64,000 nt of DNA from Halichoerus grypus (Eukaryota > Chordata > Mammalia > Carnivora > Phocidae): the NCBI RefSeq assembly GCF_964656455.1, contig NC_135712.1, positions 71,801,239 through 71,865,238 of the forward strand, read 5' to 3'. The number at the start of each line of letters is the position of its first letter. Position 1 is the stretch's first letter. Shown in pieces: positions 45,325 through 57,569 of this stretch. The notes under the pieces were generated by a model that was given only the letters and a program-made list of their open reading frames with translations, searched no databases and was not told the origin of the DNA. The position numbers and the translations under genes were made by a program.

Positions 45325-45915
45325 GCTTTCATTCATTCAGTCATTCATTCTTTCACAGCAAACATACATTGCGTACCAGTGTTTTAGATTCTGAAGAGAC
45401 AGAATTAAAAGTCTCCAATGTCAAGGAGCTTATGGTGCAGTGGGGAAGACATTCAAGTGAGCAAGTAATGGACCTGTATTGTGATGGGGGAGGGGGGGCT
45501 TGGCTAACACATTGGAGAGGCCCTGAACTCAACTAGGGGTAATCAGGAAAGGCTTCAGGAAGAGGTCACTTATCTGAAGACAAGTAGGGGTTGGTTGACC
45601 CACCAGGAAGAAAGGACATTTTAGGTAATGAGAGCTGCATGGGCAGCATCCAAGGCACTTTGGGGACACTGTGAGAGTTCAGTCCAGGGTGCCAAGGTGG
45701 GCAGGGTAAGAATCAGACATGGAACACCTCATAAACCACACAGAGCATCTGGATTTTATCTGGTAGTGGGTGGGGAGGCCTGGTTTCACTTTCCCTTTCA
45801 GAAGGTCAAGTTGGCTGCATGATGGAGATCAGATGGCAGAGGAGTGAAGACATGAATGCCTGGGGTGGGGATGAGATTTAAGGGTGGGGGGGGAAGTGGT
45901 AGGAAGGTGAGGGTG
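45325..45915 (+). repeat. Old interspersed repeat, family not assigned
   Basis: It begins with attcattcagtcattcattc and continues with caaggagcttatggtgcagt, aggaaaggcttcaggaagag, aaccacacagagcatctgga. This series is a familiar old mammalian repeat. A second, shorter copy lies at 50310-50450. I do not give it a name. Confidence 0.55.
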
Positions 45916-47089
45916 CTACAGGTCAGAGATGCCACGTGGGGTTCTGGCTGGGACATCCTGGTGGGTAGGGATGCCTATTTGTGAGCTAGGAGGTGCTGGT
46001 TGGCCTTTTGCCTCCTGAGGGGAGCCACACTGAGGCGATGAGTCCTGGACCACATGCTAGAAAGTGACAGGTGTTCCTGGATCCACCAGTGGGGTGGCCA
46101 AACACATTCTGGCTTCACTGGTCCTGTCCCAGCTTCCAGATCCTTGCAGGCCCTGGGCTCCTGCATCTCAACTCCAGGTTGACTGGCTGTCTGTACACGG
46201 GGGTAGGTTTACTGATCTTCAAACTCCCTTCCAGCTCTGATACTCTGTCGTTCTTCGTGGTGGGAGATGACACATTTGCACGATCCCCCACTTTCGATGA
46301 TTTACATAATCACTTCAGAGATGCTTCAGAATTCATTTCTGATCATCTCTTCACTGTTAGAGAATTCCAGCAGCTTAGATGTGGGTTTTGCGGTCATGCC
46401 TGCCTTTCCAAGTCCTCTCTTTCAAGCACTAATCTCTGAACATTTGGATTTACTGGGGAGCTGTGTCGGAGAAGTCTTTTCCTAAAGCAAAGGCTCTTCT
46501 AGAAGGTGATGCCCATGCGGGGTACTTCACATTTTCCCCACATTTACATCTGAGGCCCTCTTCATTTAATTTCTTAGCCTAGTTCAGAAAATCCACACGG
46601 AGAACTTTCTGTGACGTGGATCCCGGTCTTGGTTGCTGACCTCAGTTGCAGAACGGTACCTATGAAGCTGAAAGGACTGTCTTTGCTTCTCAGTGAGGGT
46701 TTTTGGCTCCTCTGCTTTATGGCATCATAATTGCATCACAACCAAACAGGAAAATCAAATCACCTGCCACCAGACTTACAGTGTTTTTCCACTGGGTGAC
46801 CAGGGCGGAGTGAGGGCTTCTGAGAGGCCGAGCCCTCCCCGCGGCAGGGGACAGCATGGCGTTGTTGTTGGACTGTGTTTCTCCAGGGAGGGCAGTGTGG
46901 GCATCAGATCGAGTGAAGGTGGAGGGATGCTGTAGGGCGGCCTCTTTCCCTGTCTCACCTCTTTCTCAAGAATGGACATTCTGTCCCTGCATGCTTCCTT
47001 CCCTGGAGGTTGCTCTCCCATGGGGTCTTTGCCAAGACTGTCACAGAACTGAGGAATGTCGGAGTTGGAAGGTCCAGTCCAAATCCACG
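45916..47089. other. Unique intronic sequence
   Basis: No repeat or gene recognised. The frame at 46071-46439 (122 codons) is unrecognised. Confidence 0.5.
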
Positions 47090-47200
47090 AGCTCCTTCCT
47101 AGAGAGTGGGGATTGTGTCTTCATCACCTTTATGCCTCCAGCACTCGACACAACGCTCAGCACACAGTCTCTGTGAATGTTCACTGAGGGAGGGAGTGAA
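47090..47200 (+). repeat. L2 3' end
   Basis: The order gagtggggattgtgtcttca, tcacctttatgcctccagca, aacgctcagcacacagtctc, tgaatgttcactgaggg is an L2 3' end. Confidence 0.75.
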
Positions 47201-47580
47201 GAGGGGAACGGCTGATCTCATTTCCCATTGAGGAGATGACTTCTGAGCTGCCTTTACCAGGGGGCGCCCAGCTCTCTTAGTGCCGCTGGACCACATGTTC
47301 TTTGAGGCACAGGCGTGGTCTGCGGCCACAGGCCAGCCAGGTGCCGAGGGGGTAGGTGGGTGAACACACGCCTGATCCCTTTGCTGCGTTGCTGGTGGGG
47401 CTTCCACGGCTCCGGCAGCCTTTCCTGCGGGCCTTACCCTGCCTCAGGCTGCGCAAGGGTGAGTAGGTTTCTCAACCTCACTTCCAAGAACCAGGAGTAA
47501 AACACAACTCATTTGAAAAACAGCATCAGCTTGCTGAGGGAAGGTCTGTGACAAAGCGAAATTTAAAAATAACCTTATGG
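47201..47580. other. Unique intronic sequence
   Basis: Nothing recognised. Confidence 0.5.
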
Positions 47581-47609
47581 AGTGTGTGTGTGTGTGTGTG
47601 TGTGTGTGA
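47581..47609 (+). repeat. (GT)n microsatellite
   Basis: A GT run of about 13 units. Confidence 0.95.
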
Positions 47610-47818
47610 TGTGGTTGTTGGTCACCATCGGTATGTTTCATTTGCTGACTAGAGAGCAGTAATTCCAAGATGTGGTTTTGTGGTACTCCCTGCAGTCTTT
47701 CTCAGTGGTCTCGAGGGTGGTCATGAACTTGCTAAAGGTTGCTTGAGTCAGAATTTTAATTCACATATTTTTATTGATTTATTTGTCCCTTAGCCCCCAT
47801 CTACTTGCAAAGATTTTT

Positions 47819-47981
47819 TTTTTTTTTTAAGAGAGCAGAGGAGGAGCGGAGGGAAAGAATCCCAAGCAGACCCCGTGCTGAGTGTGGAGCCTGATCGGGC
47901 CCAATCTCATGACCCTGAGATCAGGGCCTGAGCTGAAACCAAGATCAGATGCTTAACCGACTGAGCCATCTAGGCACCTCG
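47819..47981 (-). mobile_element. CAN-SINE, minus strand, older subtype
   Basis: Flanked by acttgcaaagattttt (47803-47818) and acttgcaaacattttt (47982-47997), one mismatch. It carries the older-type body on the + strand (cagaccccgtgctgagtgtgg, tgaccctgagatcagggcc, ctgagctgaaaccaagatca) and more substitutions than the young copies. Confidence 0.93.
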
Positions 47982-47999
47982 ACTTGCAAACATTTTTAA

Positions 48000-49714
48000 G
48001 GTGGCATCTAATAAAGGAGAGCGAAGCAATGTTAAAAAAAAAAAAAAAAGATTTAAAAGATGTAGGAAGAGCAAGTAAAAAGTCACATATTTTAAATGCT
48101 TTGAAGATTCATCTCAGCAGTTAGCTTCTTTGAAGCCAAGAAAGAAAATATACATGGCGAAGCAAGTGCATGATACATTTTGTAGCAGAAGCCCATGGTG
48201 CCCGAGTAAGAGGTGAAGTCCTGGGAGAGCTGACTCGCCCCAGGGACCCCCTCACAACTGTGGGCATCCTGGTGACCAGGCCAAAAGTGGGAGAGGATGT
48301 GAGCGCCCCACGCAGCCCTCACCGGTGGGGCCTGGGGGCTGGGGATGAGTGCCCCATTCGGAGGGCAGTTCCAGGAGGCTTGTGCACACGTGTCTGGGTC
48401 CTGGCTGGAGCAAGCGCCCATGCCAACAGCTGCAATCCTGAGGACGCACCGTCACATCGGCTTCTCCTTCTTTTCTCTCTTTTTCCCCTTCTCCTGCTTT
48501 TTAGGATCACCTCACAAACTGTCTGCACCCAAGCTCTTGTCTCAGGCTCTGCTCCGAACCACCCCCTCCACCCCACACCCCGCAGACTTTGGTCAGGATT
48601 CAGGCAGACACCAAACCACAGAGAACCGTGCTTCCGACACTGCCACTGTCTCAGGGTGGGCCGGGACCACGGACGTGCCCCTGGTTTAGGAGCGCTTTGT
48701 TTTAGAAAAGGCCCTTCTCCTTTGTGTCCAGCCTAGGGTCCAACTTGGCCAAGAAAGTGTACTTGGTTCTTGAAAACCAGTGTCACGGTGCCCCTTGTCC
48801 CCCTGGCCCTTTATACCGATTTTCTCCAGGCTCTCCTATTCAGGGGTGCTCAGTGTCATCATCAAGGGTACACTTGGTCTCGCCTAAGGGGCCCCAGTGA
48901 TTCCCCCATATCCCCACTTTCATCTGCAGGCATCCTTTCAAGCAGAAGCAAGCAACTCTCCTATTTTCGCCATCACTTCTGAGAATACACTCTTGTGGCG
49001 GGGACTGAAGGAAAACACTCATGGTCTAGGCTCTCTCTTTGCCTGTCTTGCCCACATCTGCCCTCTGTTTTCCGGTTTTCCCAGTTAGGGATGCTGTGGT
49101 CTGACCTGTGTGTGTGGACAGAAGCTGCTTGTGACTCCTGGAGCTTTCCTCACGTGGGGGCTCGGCCCCTGCACCAGATGGGCACCATTGGGGACTTTTG
49201 GTGTGACCACTCTCGGCCACAGATTCTGATCTCAACACCTCAGCTTATTTCACACAAGATTTCGGTTGCAGAGCAATGTGGTTTCTTCACTTGGTTGGAA
49301 TGATTTGCATTTGGAAGCCTGGGGGCCATCTGGCACTACCCAGAGATTGAATGCACTGGGATCCTGCCTGGGGATCATGCCCACCCCAAGAGGTTTGAAT
49401 CAGGTGGCTGAGAGGATAGCAGTCCCAGCCCTCTGCTGCTCACCCTGGGCTCTGCCCCTCGCCCCCTGCTCCACCCCAGCTGGAGTGCTCCGGCCCACCC
49501 CCCTTCTGTGGACACTCTTGCTGAAGACCCTCCTGTTCCATGGGCTGCTTCCTGACTCACTCCTGAGCCCTGGGGAAGGAGATGGGAATGAAGGGAGCCC
49601 AGTCCCCTTCGCCTCATCCCTCACCTTTTTGGGACTGTTCTAGTCAGAGTTTTGGGAGGAAAGGAAGCCAAAAGCATCATTTTTCAGAACCTGGATATAA
49701 TACCACTGCAACTT
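48000..49714. other. Unique intronic sequence
   Basis: An A run of 16 lies at about 48033-48048. 48200-48700 is GC-rich and open on both strands (+ frame 48170-48736, 188 codons) without recognisable similarity. No repeat seen. Confidence 0.5.
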
Positions 49715-49915
49715 TCTATCAGAATCAAGCTCCTTGTCTTATTCTTGGAGAAGAGTTTATCTGTGTATCTCTGATATCACCGTATTCCTTGTTATGTGGT
49801 TACTTCTACACCCATCTTTTGTCTCATTCTAGGCTCTTAGCTTCTCGCGGGCAGGGACCAGGTCTTTCTTTTTTTCTCTCTTGTGAGTAACTACTTAGTT
49901 AATGTGGAATAAGTG
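49715..49915 (+). repeat. L2 3' end
   Basis: The segments gttatgtggttacttctaca, ttgtctcattctaggctctt, gcgggcagggaccaggtctt, ttaatgtggaataagtgact follow L2 3' end order. Confidence 0.65.
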
Positions 49916-50309
49916 ACTGGATCCCGGGTTGGCCTAAAAGAAGCTGGGATGCCATTTGTCCCTACTGCATCTGCTCTCTGCTGCATACGTCAGATAACCC
50001 AGGGCTGCCTTGCTCACTCAACATCATTGATAGGAAATGCAGATGTGGCTTTCTTCCAGAAAAAGTGGTTCCAGTGCTGGCTCGGACTCCAGGCTTTCTG
50101 GAGCCAGCCCCTTCCATACTTCAGTCGGCTCTAGTGTGAGCCGTGGCCCCTGGAGCCTGGCTGACCACATCCCCAAGCACCAGGGGCAGCCCCACAGCGC
50201 TGACGAATGGTTCATGTCTGTTTCTCCATGGGGCTCTTGCATCTGGAAACAAGAGGGCTCATTTTGAAGGTGTCTTAGATTCTTGGAAGTAGATATTAAG
50301 GCATGTGCT
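49916..50309. other. Unique intronic sequence
   Basis: Nothing recognised. Confidence 0.5.
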
Positions 50310-50450
50310 CATTAGTCTATCAGTCGGCAAATAGTTGCCAAGTGCTGTCTGTTTGCCAGGGGCTGAGGAGGCATTCATGAACAAAACAGATGTGGTCCCC
50401 GCTCCATAGAGTTCACAGTGTAGCAGGGGAGACATAGAAACATTAAGCAA
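50310..50450 (+). repeat. Old interspersed repeat, same family as 45325-45915
   Basis: The order caaatagttgccaagtgctg, ggggctgaggaggcattcat, gaacaaaacagatgtggtcc, tagcaggggagacat parallels the opening of the repeat at 45325. A SINE is inserted at its end (after 50450). Confidence 0.55.
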
Positions 50451-50659
50451 GGGTGCCTGGGTGGCTCTGTTGGTTAAGCGTCTGCCTTCGGCTCAGGTCA
50501 TGATCCCAGCAACCTGGGATTGAGCCTCATGTAGGCTCCCTGCTCAGCGGGAAGCCTGCTTCTCCCTCTCCCTCTGCCTTCCCCTCCCCCTGCTTGTGCT
50601 CTCTCTCTCTCTCTCTGTGTCAAATAAATAAATAAAATCTTAAAAAAAAAAAAAAGAAA
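50451..50659 (+). mobile_element. CAN-SINE, plus strand, intact
   Basis: Exact 15-base duplication agaaacattaagcaa at 50436-50450 and 50660-50674. It starts gggtgcctgggtggctctgt, has the tccctgctcagcgggaagcc block, a CT run, the aaataaataaataaaatctt region and an A tail. Confidence 0.97.
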
Positions 50660-50674
50660 AGAAACATTAAGCAA

Positions 50675-50985
50675 ATTATTATCAGGAAAAAAGTATTATT
50701 CTGTGCCAAACAAGAAGGTCTTGGGGCTCTCTTCTGCTGGTATTGCAAACCATTTCTCTCCAGGTGGGTCCTAGGTTCTGGATTCATACTCATTGCTTTC
50801 CCAGAAGCATTTCAGTCCCCAGCTATCTTGTCAGTTCCTGGAGAAAGCCTTGGAGTTTGCCCTAAAGCACCCGGAACATTACCAGGCAACATGAGGGACT
50901 CTGCCTGGGCTTTGGCTCACTGTGGGACCACTCTGGCCCTCTGTCTCTTCATCTGTAAAACAAGGGCTGTGGTCTAGGGCCACAC
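50675..50985. other. Unique intronic sequence with a MIR-like scrap
   Basis: At about 50930-50975 ggccctctgtctcttcatctg with taaaacaagggctg looks like a MIR middle. Otherwise nothing. Confidence 0.45.
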
Positions 50986-51140
50986 TTCTTTTTTTTTTTT
51001 TTTTAGTTTAAATTCAATTAATTAACATATAATGTATTATTGGTTTCAGAGGTAGAGATCAGTGATTTATCAGTCTTACATACTACCCAGTGCTCAATAC
51101 ATCACTTGCCCTCCTTAATGTCCATCCCCTACTTCTTAAG
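50986..51140 (-). mobile_element. LINE-1 3' end, minus strand, 5' truncated
   Basis: From the + strand: a T run (about 50990-51004), then aaattcaattaattaacata, attattggtttcagaggtag, agtgatttatcagtcttaca, ccagtgctcaatacatcact. This is the reverse complement of a carnivore LINE-1 3' end, of a different subfamily from the copy at 43625. Only about 150 bases remain. Confidence 0.9.
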
Positions 51141-52194
51141 GTGAGTTCCATAGAATACCAGTCCCAGGACATGTACTGGAGAAAAGGATTTCATGATGGA
51201 ATAAGTTTGGGAAAGGGAATATTTTATATAAATACATAAATTTTACTTTCCGCTTCTAGATTCCCAAAGCCCATTAAAGACCCTCAGAAGTCCTCAAGTA
51301 CACAATCTGGCCTAGCTTTGTTGAACCTAGATCCCTTTTCTCACATGGCACCTATTTTCCCGAGACTCAGAGACCCCTGAAGTCCCCTTCTGCTCTGGCA
51401 CTGTGTACCAGGGCTGTGGTGATGCTCTGGGCTGGGGGACAGAAACCAGTGTGGGGCAATGGCCCTGGACCCTGCAGCATCCAGCTCTCCTTCCTCCTTT
51501 GTGATTATCACGCCAGCGTCCAGGGAGACGGCTGACTGAATTTCCTGCCGCGGGTTCCGGAGACATTTTAAGACACTCACTGGTGGTGCCATGCCTCAGA
51601 ATCCACAATCATTCTTAATTGGCCTCAGAACTATCAGCTCGCAAAACCATCTGTCATGGGAAACTTGAGCCGTATTCAGAGTCCCATTAATAATTCAGTC
51701 AACGAGCTTCTTCAGACCCCGGCCTTCCAGCTCTTGGGGCTCACTTGTCTTCTGCCTCCAGAGATGTTCCAGGGAAAGTTCTTGGATATGTTACAGATGT
51801 TAATGACTCAGGCAGTGGTCCTCCAGTGCTTTCCTACAATCCCCAAAGCCTCATCAGTTGGAAGAGGGAAGATTGATACAGGTTAATTCCGCTCTAATTC
51901 TATCAGCTCGGAGGTGGTGGGCTTGCCAATAGTGAGGCTGGGGAGTGGCTGCCAACACCTTGGGCTGGGGTGAACGAGCACTTCTCTTTTGTGTGGGGTG
52001 GGTGGGCCCCCTCCACTCTTTCCTCTCCAAGGTCGCTCTGTAGTGTCCCCAGCCATTCAGAAAAAAATATAGGATTTTTTTTTTTCTGCGAGTTAGAGGT
52101 GCCTAAAAATATTGGTTGAATTAGTTCTAGCTGATTAGATCTGATTCTCATTCCCATTTAGTAGAATTATAGAATGTCACAGCTGCCTGGGAAC
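51141..52194. other. Unique intronic sequence
   Basis: No repeat or gene recognised; a T run lies near 52074-52085. Confidence 0.5.
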
Positions 52195-52345
52195 ATAGAA
52201 ATCATCTCATCCAACTCCATCATTTTTCAGCGTAGGAAAATGAGACCAGAGAAAAGTGACTCTTTCAAGGTCACCCAGCTGGTTCGAGGCAGAGCCGGGC
52301 CCGTACCCAGGCCTCCTGGCTCACAGCCCCGCGTCCTTTCCAGCC
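52195..52345 (-). repeat. MIR SINE, minus strand
   Basis: On the + strand: gcgtaggaaaatgagaccag, tcaaggtcacccagctggtt, cgaggcagagccgggcccgt, acccaggcctcctggctcac: the reverse complement of MIR. Confidence 0.85.
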
Positions 52346-53464
52346 CGTCACAGTGCGCTCTGAGCCCAGCGAGCACAGCATCTTTCTGGGAGGGCTGCAA
52401 ACCGTCCCAGGCGCCGTGATGTTGGGACACCAGATGTTCTTTTCCCTGTGTGTCTGTCCTGACAGTCACACCTATGAGGTGTGTTTGTTGTGCACCATCC
52501 ATAAGGTGAAAGTAAAAGAGTGGGGCCGCCCCCCTGCTGATTTGTGGTGATTAAGGCTGGCTGTCCCCTCTTCAGTCCCCTCTCCCCTTGGACAGACCAG
52601 AATCCACTGGAACCAAGCCTGGCTGCTCAGGGGAATGGGGCCTTGGGAACTAGCCCTTCACACCTTGAAGTGGGCTCTGTTGGGTCTGGCTCTGGGGTTC
52701 CCCGGGCGTAGGGCACTTTGTTGTCTTTGTCCCTGAAAAGTCAGGTGGGGCTGTGCCGCCAAGGAGCCTTCAGGGGCTCTTCAGCCGAGGACCAAACGCC
52801 CAGAGCAGCTGCGTTCGACAGGATCTCGGGGCGGGGGTGGGGCCGCGAGGGCCCAGAGGAGGTAAAGGAGCAGAGATGGGGCAAGACAGGGGGTCCCGAA
52901 TGTTGCTCCGTCTATTCTGGACGCAGGGACCCAGGCTTTCTGTGCCTCCTCCCTGCACTAGAGGGAGCCTCTTTTCTCCTAACCTTACTTTTTTAAATTT
53001 CAAGCTGGGGTTGTGCTTGGCCACGTTTCTGCCCAGAGGCTGAGGGAGATGCAGCCAGACAGGGCCCAGGCTGGCCTGAGTGGAGGGTTGTCCACACCCT
53101 CAGGTGGAAAGACAGACATGTGTTGGCTTGGTAGCTGGAGACATCCAGGGGGTCTCAGGTGCTGGCTGAGCCGAGGGTGCCTTGGTGGGCGGGTGTTCAG
53201 GCCACAGGGGGGCTCAAGGGAGGAGGCAGCAGTAGGCCAACTTCAGCCTTGGCCATCCCCTTGCAACACACACAACCCTCCCTATGCGCCACAACACGGG
53301 AGCGCTGCCCAGGACCCGGGTGTGGGGGGGAGGGTTTTGGGAAGCAAGTCCTGAGACCCTGACTCTGGAAAATGGGCTAGAGAAGGGACATGGCGTGAGG
53401 AGCTGTGCCAGCCCAGGGCTTCAGCCCCCTTCTCTACATCCTTCCAGTACTGTGAGCACCTTGA
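52346..53464. other. Unique GC-rich intronic sequence
   Basis: GC-rich from 52740 to 53360 with overlapping open frames in several phases, none recognisable. CpG is present but not dense enough over a long enough interval to call an island. Confidence 0.5.
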
Positions 53465-53545
53465 GAGCTGGCACAGGTCTGACCTTGTCTTCCCCTCGGG
53501 GACCCCACATAGTAGGTGCTCAGTAACTGAGCCACTGAGAATGGA
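53465..53545 (+). repeat. L2 3' end fragment
   Basis: The order accttgtcttcccctcgggg, acatagtaggtgctcagtaa, ctgagccactgagaatgg matches an L2 3' end. Confidence 0.6.
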
Positions 53546-53724
53546 AATTCCAAATGAAATTAGAATGATGAAAGCAAGGGCTTGCTCTGGCTTTAGCAAT
53601 GACTAAATGCTTTTCATGGACGCGGACTCCTCTGGGAGAATGCTGAAGGGATAGAATAGTGATGCTAATGGGACTAAGAGCAGCGCAGAGATATGTGGGC
53701 TTCTATCGGTACTGCTAATGGTAA

Positions 53725-53965
53725 TGCCCGTTGGGGTACACCCTGTGCCAGGCACTGTGCTAAGGATTCTATGTGGAATGTTATTTAATGATCACCACGA
53801 TCCCATAAAGTCATTATTAGTATCACCCCCATTTTCCAGGTGAGAACACTGAGGCACAGATGGGTTGCGCGCTCACTCGAGGCCGGCCTCAAGGCCAGGA
53901 AGTGGGGGAGCTAGGATTCCACACACAGTCTCAGGCTCGTTACCAAGCTTGCCCTCACTGCGGCC
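53725..53965 (-). repeat. MIR SINE, minus strand, nearly complete
   Basis: On the + strand: ccctgtgccaggcactgtgc, taaggattctatgtggaatg, atttaatgatcaccacgatc, cccattttccaggtgagaac, actgaggcacagatgggttg, ggggagctaggattccacac. It covers most of the reverse complement of MIR. Confidence 0.9.
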
Positions 53966-54807
53966 CTTGCGGGGGCATCTGAGCAGCAGTGGTGTTTGGA
54001 GGGAAGACACCCTGGGATGATGGGACAGCTACAGCGTCAGAGTGGGAGGGGTGAGGCCCTTCTTGGAACAGATCATTCCCTCCCTGAGGCCTTGTTGCAG
54101 GCGTTAGACAGAAGACCGGGGAGAAAGCTAAGCTCTTCATTTTCGGAGAGAAAAGAGAGACCATGTGAGTGTGGACTGGAATCTGATCCTGGAGAAACGC
54201 AGCAAGTGCCCCAGTCATCCCACAGGAGTCCTGCGGACGCAGCGGGGACTTCCCGTCCCAGGGGGGGCACAGGGACAGAGCCCCTGACCCTTCTCGCAGC
54301 CTTCCCGCCTTCAGCCTTGTTGTTTCAACTGCACAGAGCAGGCTTACCAGCTATTGTTCTTGGAAGCCTTTCTGTGATCTTAGGACCTTTGAGAAAAGAA
54401 CAAAACAGCTAGAAAAACACAGGGTAGTTAAAAAATGTTTGTGATTTTTTGTGCTGTATGGAACAAAGAGGCATTCAGGAGACTCAGCATTGTTCCGGGG
54501 AGCGGGGATGAAACGGCCCTGGCCCCTCTGAGGCCTCCTCTCCTTTGGGAGCATCCAGCTGATTGTTCTGGAATGTGAATGTCGCTGGAGCCCTCTCCCC
54601 AGCCTCAGGCTCCTCCTCTGTGCCAGGCGTATTTACACAGGTAATAGCCGTTTGTTCTCACTCGGTTTCTAGTCCATTCTTTCCATCTGGTCGGGAGAAG
54701 TGGCTCAGGGATATCACCCAGTGATAGCGAGTAATTTCATCCTCGTTACTAGCTACGTAACTCTGTTTCCAGATCCACCTTCAACTGCCTACCCTCAGCA
54801 GGAATAG
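53966..54807. other. Unique intronic sequence
   Basis: The open frame 53996-54412 (138 codons) is unrecognised; no repeat seen. Confidence 0.5.
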
Positions 54808-54985
54808 TAAGTCACATTTATGTGGTAATCCGTTGTGTACATGGTAACATCCCTTATTGGACCTTTATTTCTCTTTCATGATATAGTTGTTATCTCTATG
54901 TCCTCAGAGACCAAACTGAGGTTTGAAGCAGGGAGATGACCTGCCTGATGTTGGTCAGCTAACAACTGGTGGAGCCTCTGTGAAC
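54808..54985 (-). repeat. MIR SINE, minus strand, diverged
   Basis: On the + strand: gagaccaaactgaggtttga, gagatgacctgcctgatgtt, ggtcagctaacaactggtgg. The outer part is decayed. Confidence 0.65.
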
Positions 54986-56478
54986 GTGGCACCCTTAGAA
55001 CCCCGCTAGGATTCTTCCTTCGAGGTACTACATTTGAAAGCATACTGCCTCAGCTTTGGATATTCTAAAACATTGTGGAGCCGCTGTTGTCTTTGTCCCT
55101 GAAAGCTATTTCCAGGACTGGGGCTCTAACCCTCCAGGCCCAAGTCCCTCTAATTCTGAATTGATTCATTCTGAATTGTACCCTGGGGGCCCAGTGCCCC
55201 CCACCACAGCCCACTGCCCTTCAGTGACCATTGCAAGGGGAGCCAAGGTGTTCAGGGGCCTCCTTGAGGACACACGGCTCAGTTGCATCTCTCCCACATC
55301 TTTAGCCTGTGCAGCCCTCCTGGGGTTAAGCCATGGCCAGACGAGCGTCTGGAGCTGGGCGTGGAAGCTGAGCCATGGTCCTCTGTGTCAGGGCACCGGC
55401 GGTGGGCTGCTTTCCCGTTCGTCAGAGCGGGGCTTTTGAGGAAACGGGGAAGGGCTTTGGAACTGCCTTCCTCCCCATCCTGCCCATGTCTCCTTCAGGT
55501 TTCTTCTGATAGAGATGGTGCAGTCTTGTTCCTTTGAAGGGCTTGGACATTTGGGGTCTTTGCCCATATCCTATCAAAATCCTCGTGTTGCACTGGATGA
55601 GTAACAACTTGACCTGCCATCAGGAAATTCCTGAGATGCATGCTCAGCACCAGTCAAAGGAAATGGGGATGTTTAGTCAAGATAAGGGAAGACACATGGA
55701 GGAGGGGAGGGGAGCATTATCACTGTCCTCCTGTGAGAGAGGAAATACACTTGTTCCTTGGGGCTCCAGGGGGTAGGACTTCTCCCAGACAGTAGGAGTT
55801 TTAAGGGGCTGAAATTCAGCAGGGTATAAAAAAAGGAACTCACAAGTGTAGTTTTCAGAAAATAGAATATGTTGTCCTGAGCAGAGTGAATTTCTCTGGA
55901 AAGTTGCATTCCTCTGATGGGCAGGCTTCGACATGGGGTCTGGGGAACAGCATCTCTAGTCCTGAGTGGGGGAATGAAATGACCACCTCCCTTTATATCG
56001 TTGGCTTGTGGTTGCACCCTCCCCAGTGTCCTGTAGAGACAGCTGCCCACGTGGACTGAGCCAGTCTGGAACGGGGCCCTGGGGAGACACCCCAAAGGAT
56101 GAAGGGGATCAGGGACAGATCCCTCCCCACGTGGGACCCATGCGTTTGGTCTTAGCCTTAGTTTCTCTGGGCAGTGATGATGATGGTAGCACAACAGGCC
56201 CGTCCGTGATTTCTGTAGAGAAGAGCTGAGCTTGAGTGCAGCTTGGCTGTCACGACTGGTGGTGATTCGGGTGGATCCTTGATAGAGGAGAGAAGGTCTG
56301 ACATCGGACTTCCAGATTCATACCTTGCAGGCAGTGGGAGACGTTTGCTAAAGCGTGTGGCCGAGTGGCAGGCTTCCCTTCCAGCAGCCATGTGAGTGGG
56401 AAGTGGGGACTGGAGGAGAGAAGGACTCCCTAGACGGTGACCTTCTCGTCAGTCATCATTTATCAATGCAGGGACGGG
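54986..56478. other. Unique intronic sequence
   Basis: No repeat or gene recognised; the minus-strand frame 55673-56194 (173 codons) is without similarity. Confidence 0.5.
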
Positions 56479-56515
56479 TGTGTGCGTGCGTGCGTGCGTG
56501 GGTGTGTGTGTTCGG
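56479..56515 (+). repeat. (GTGC)n/(GT)n simple repeat
   Basis: A short run of gtgc units followed by gt units. Confidence 0.9.
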
Positions 56516-56639
56516 GGGTCTGTGTGGGTTTTGTTGTCTTTGTTTCCCTCGCTTCCCTGTCTGAGCCCCACACTAAATAACTCATTGGAATAGCTTGGAA
56601 TCCTTCTATACTTTTGTTTATGCTTGTAAAAATTATATA

Positions 56640-57295
56640 GTTATACAACACACATAAACATAAATATGTGTACAAGCTTTTTAAAAAAAAGTCATGGTTT
56701 TATAAAAAGGGGATGTTAGTCATGTTTACTGCATACTGCTTTTCTTCTTCATCAATGCTTCTAGAAAAATCCCTCCAAGTCAACTGGTGTGCCTCCTATT
56801 CATCCTTTTTATTCCATGGAGGGGATGGTCCATATTTTATTCACCCGTTCTTATATTGATGGGCATTCACTTGGTCTCAGTTTTTTTTCTTATTTATAAA
56901 TAACTACCTCCATAAACCTCTGTAAGCCTCCTTGTGAATTACCACTTTTATTTCCTAGGGACAGATTCCCAAGAGTCAGAGTGCTGTGCTGAAGGGCATG
57001 GGATTTACATTTTTTGATAGATGTTTCCAGATCGTTTTCCCCCAAAAGTACAACATTTCTCATTTCCATGAGTAGTTGGTCAGAGTACCCATTCCCTCAT
57101 CCCCACAGCAGTAAACTCCCTTGTTAGTGCTAGTCCATGTGATGGGCAGACAGTAGTAGCTCATCGTTGCTTTGATTTTCATTTCTCTGACTCCTGTTGA
57201 GTCCAAGTATCCTCTCATAGGATTTTATCTGCCATTTGCATTGCTTCTCCATGAATTGCCTGTTTATATCCTTTGCCTGTTTTGCTTCCAGGCCC
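56640..57295. repeat. Old L1M-type region
   Basis: The series includes ttattccatggaggggatgg, ttattcacccgttcttatat, gatgggcattcacttggtct, gacagattcccaagagtcag, atgtttccagatcgttttcc, atttctctgactcctgttga, and tccatgaattgcctgtttat. These are landmarks of the noncoding part of old LINE-1 elements. It is decayed, and the orientation is not assigned. One of the longest repeat blocks in the window. Confidence 0.7.
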
Positions 57296-57569
57296 CCAGG
57301 GGATGGGCCCACCAGGACTCTTGTCTGGGTCAGCCAGCAAGCAAGGGTGTGTTTCCGTAACCGACTGCACCTGGTCCTGGGGACTGTTGGTTTTCTGTTC
57401 CCTTTCTTTCCCTCTCTTCTCCTTCCCTCCCCTCCCTTGCCCTGGCACCATTTTGAGAGTCCATGGAAATGAGCTATTAAGTCCTGTTCCCGCAGGGATC
57501 CCAGGGTAGGGGTGAGGGGAAAGCAGAAAACGAAGCTGTAAGCCGGTGAGAGCTGACAGGCTGGCCTGT
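57296..57569. other. Unique intronic sequence with a pyrimidine tract
   Basis: A C/T tract lies at about 57398-57440. Nothing else recognised. Confidence 0.5.

Noticed and set aside
48170..48736. 188-codon plus-strand open frame
   Set aside because: Composition-driven (GC-rich) with three overlapping frames open on both strands; no domain.
52740..53360. GC-rich stretch as a CpG island and promoter
   Set aside because: CpG is too sparse over too short a length, and no first exon or transcription signal is seen.
52719..55104. The 20-mer tgttgtctttgtccctgaaa occurs at 52719 and 55085
   Set aside because: Flanks do not align and there is no longer repeat; a chance match or scrap of low-complexity pyrimidine sequence.
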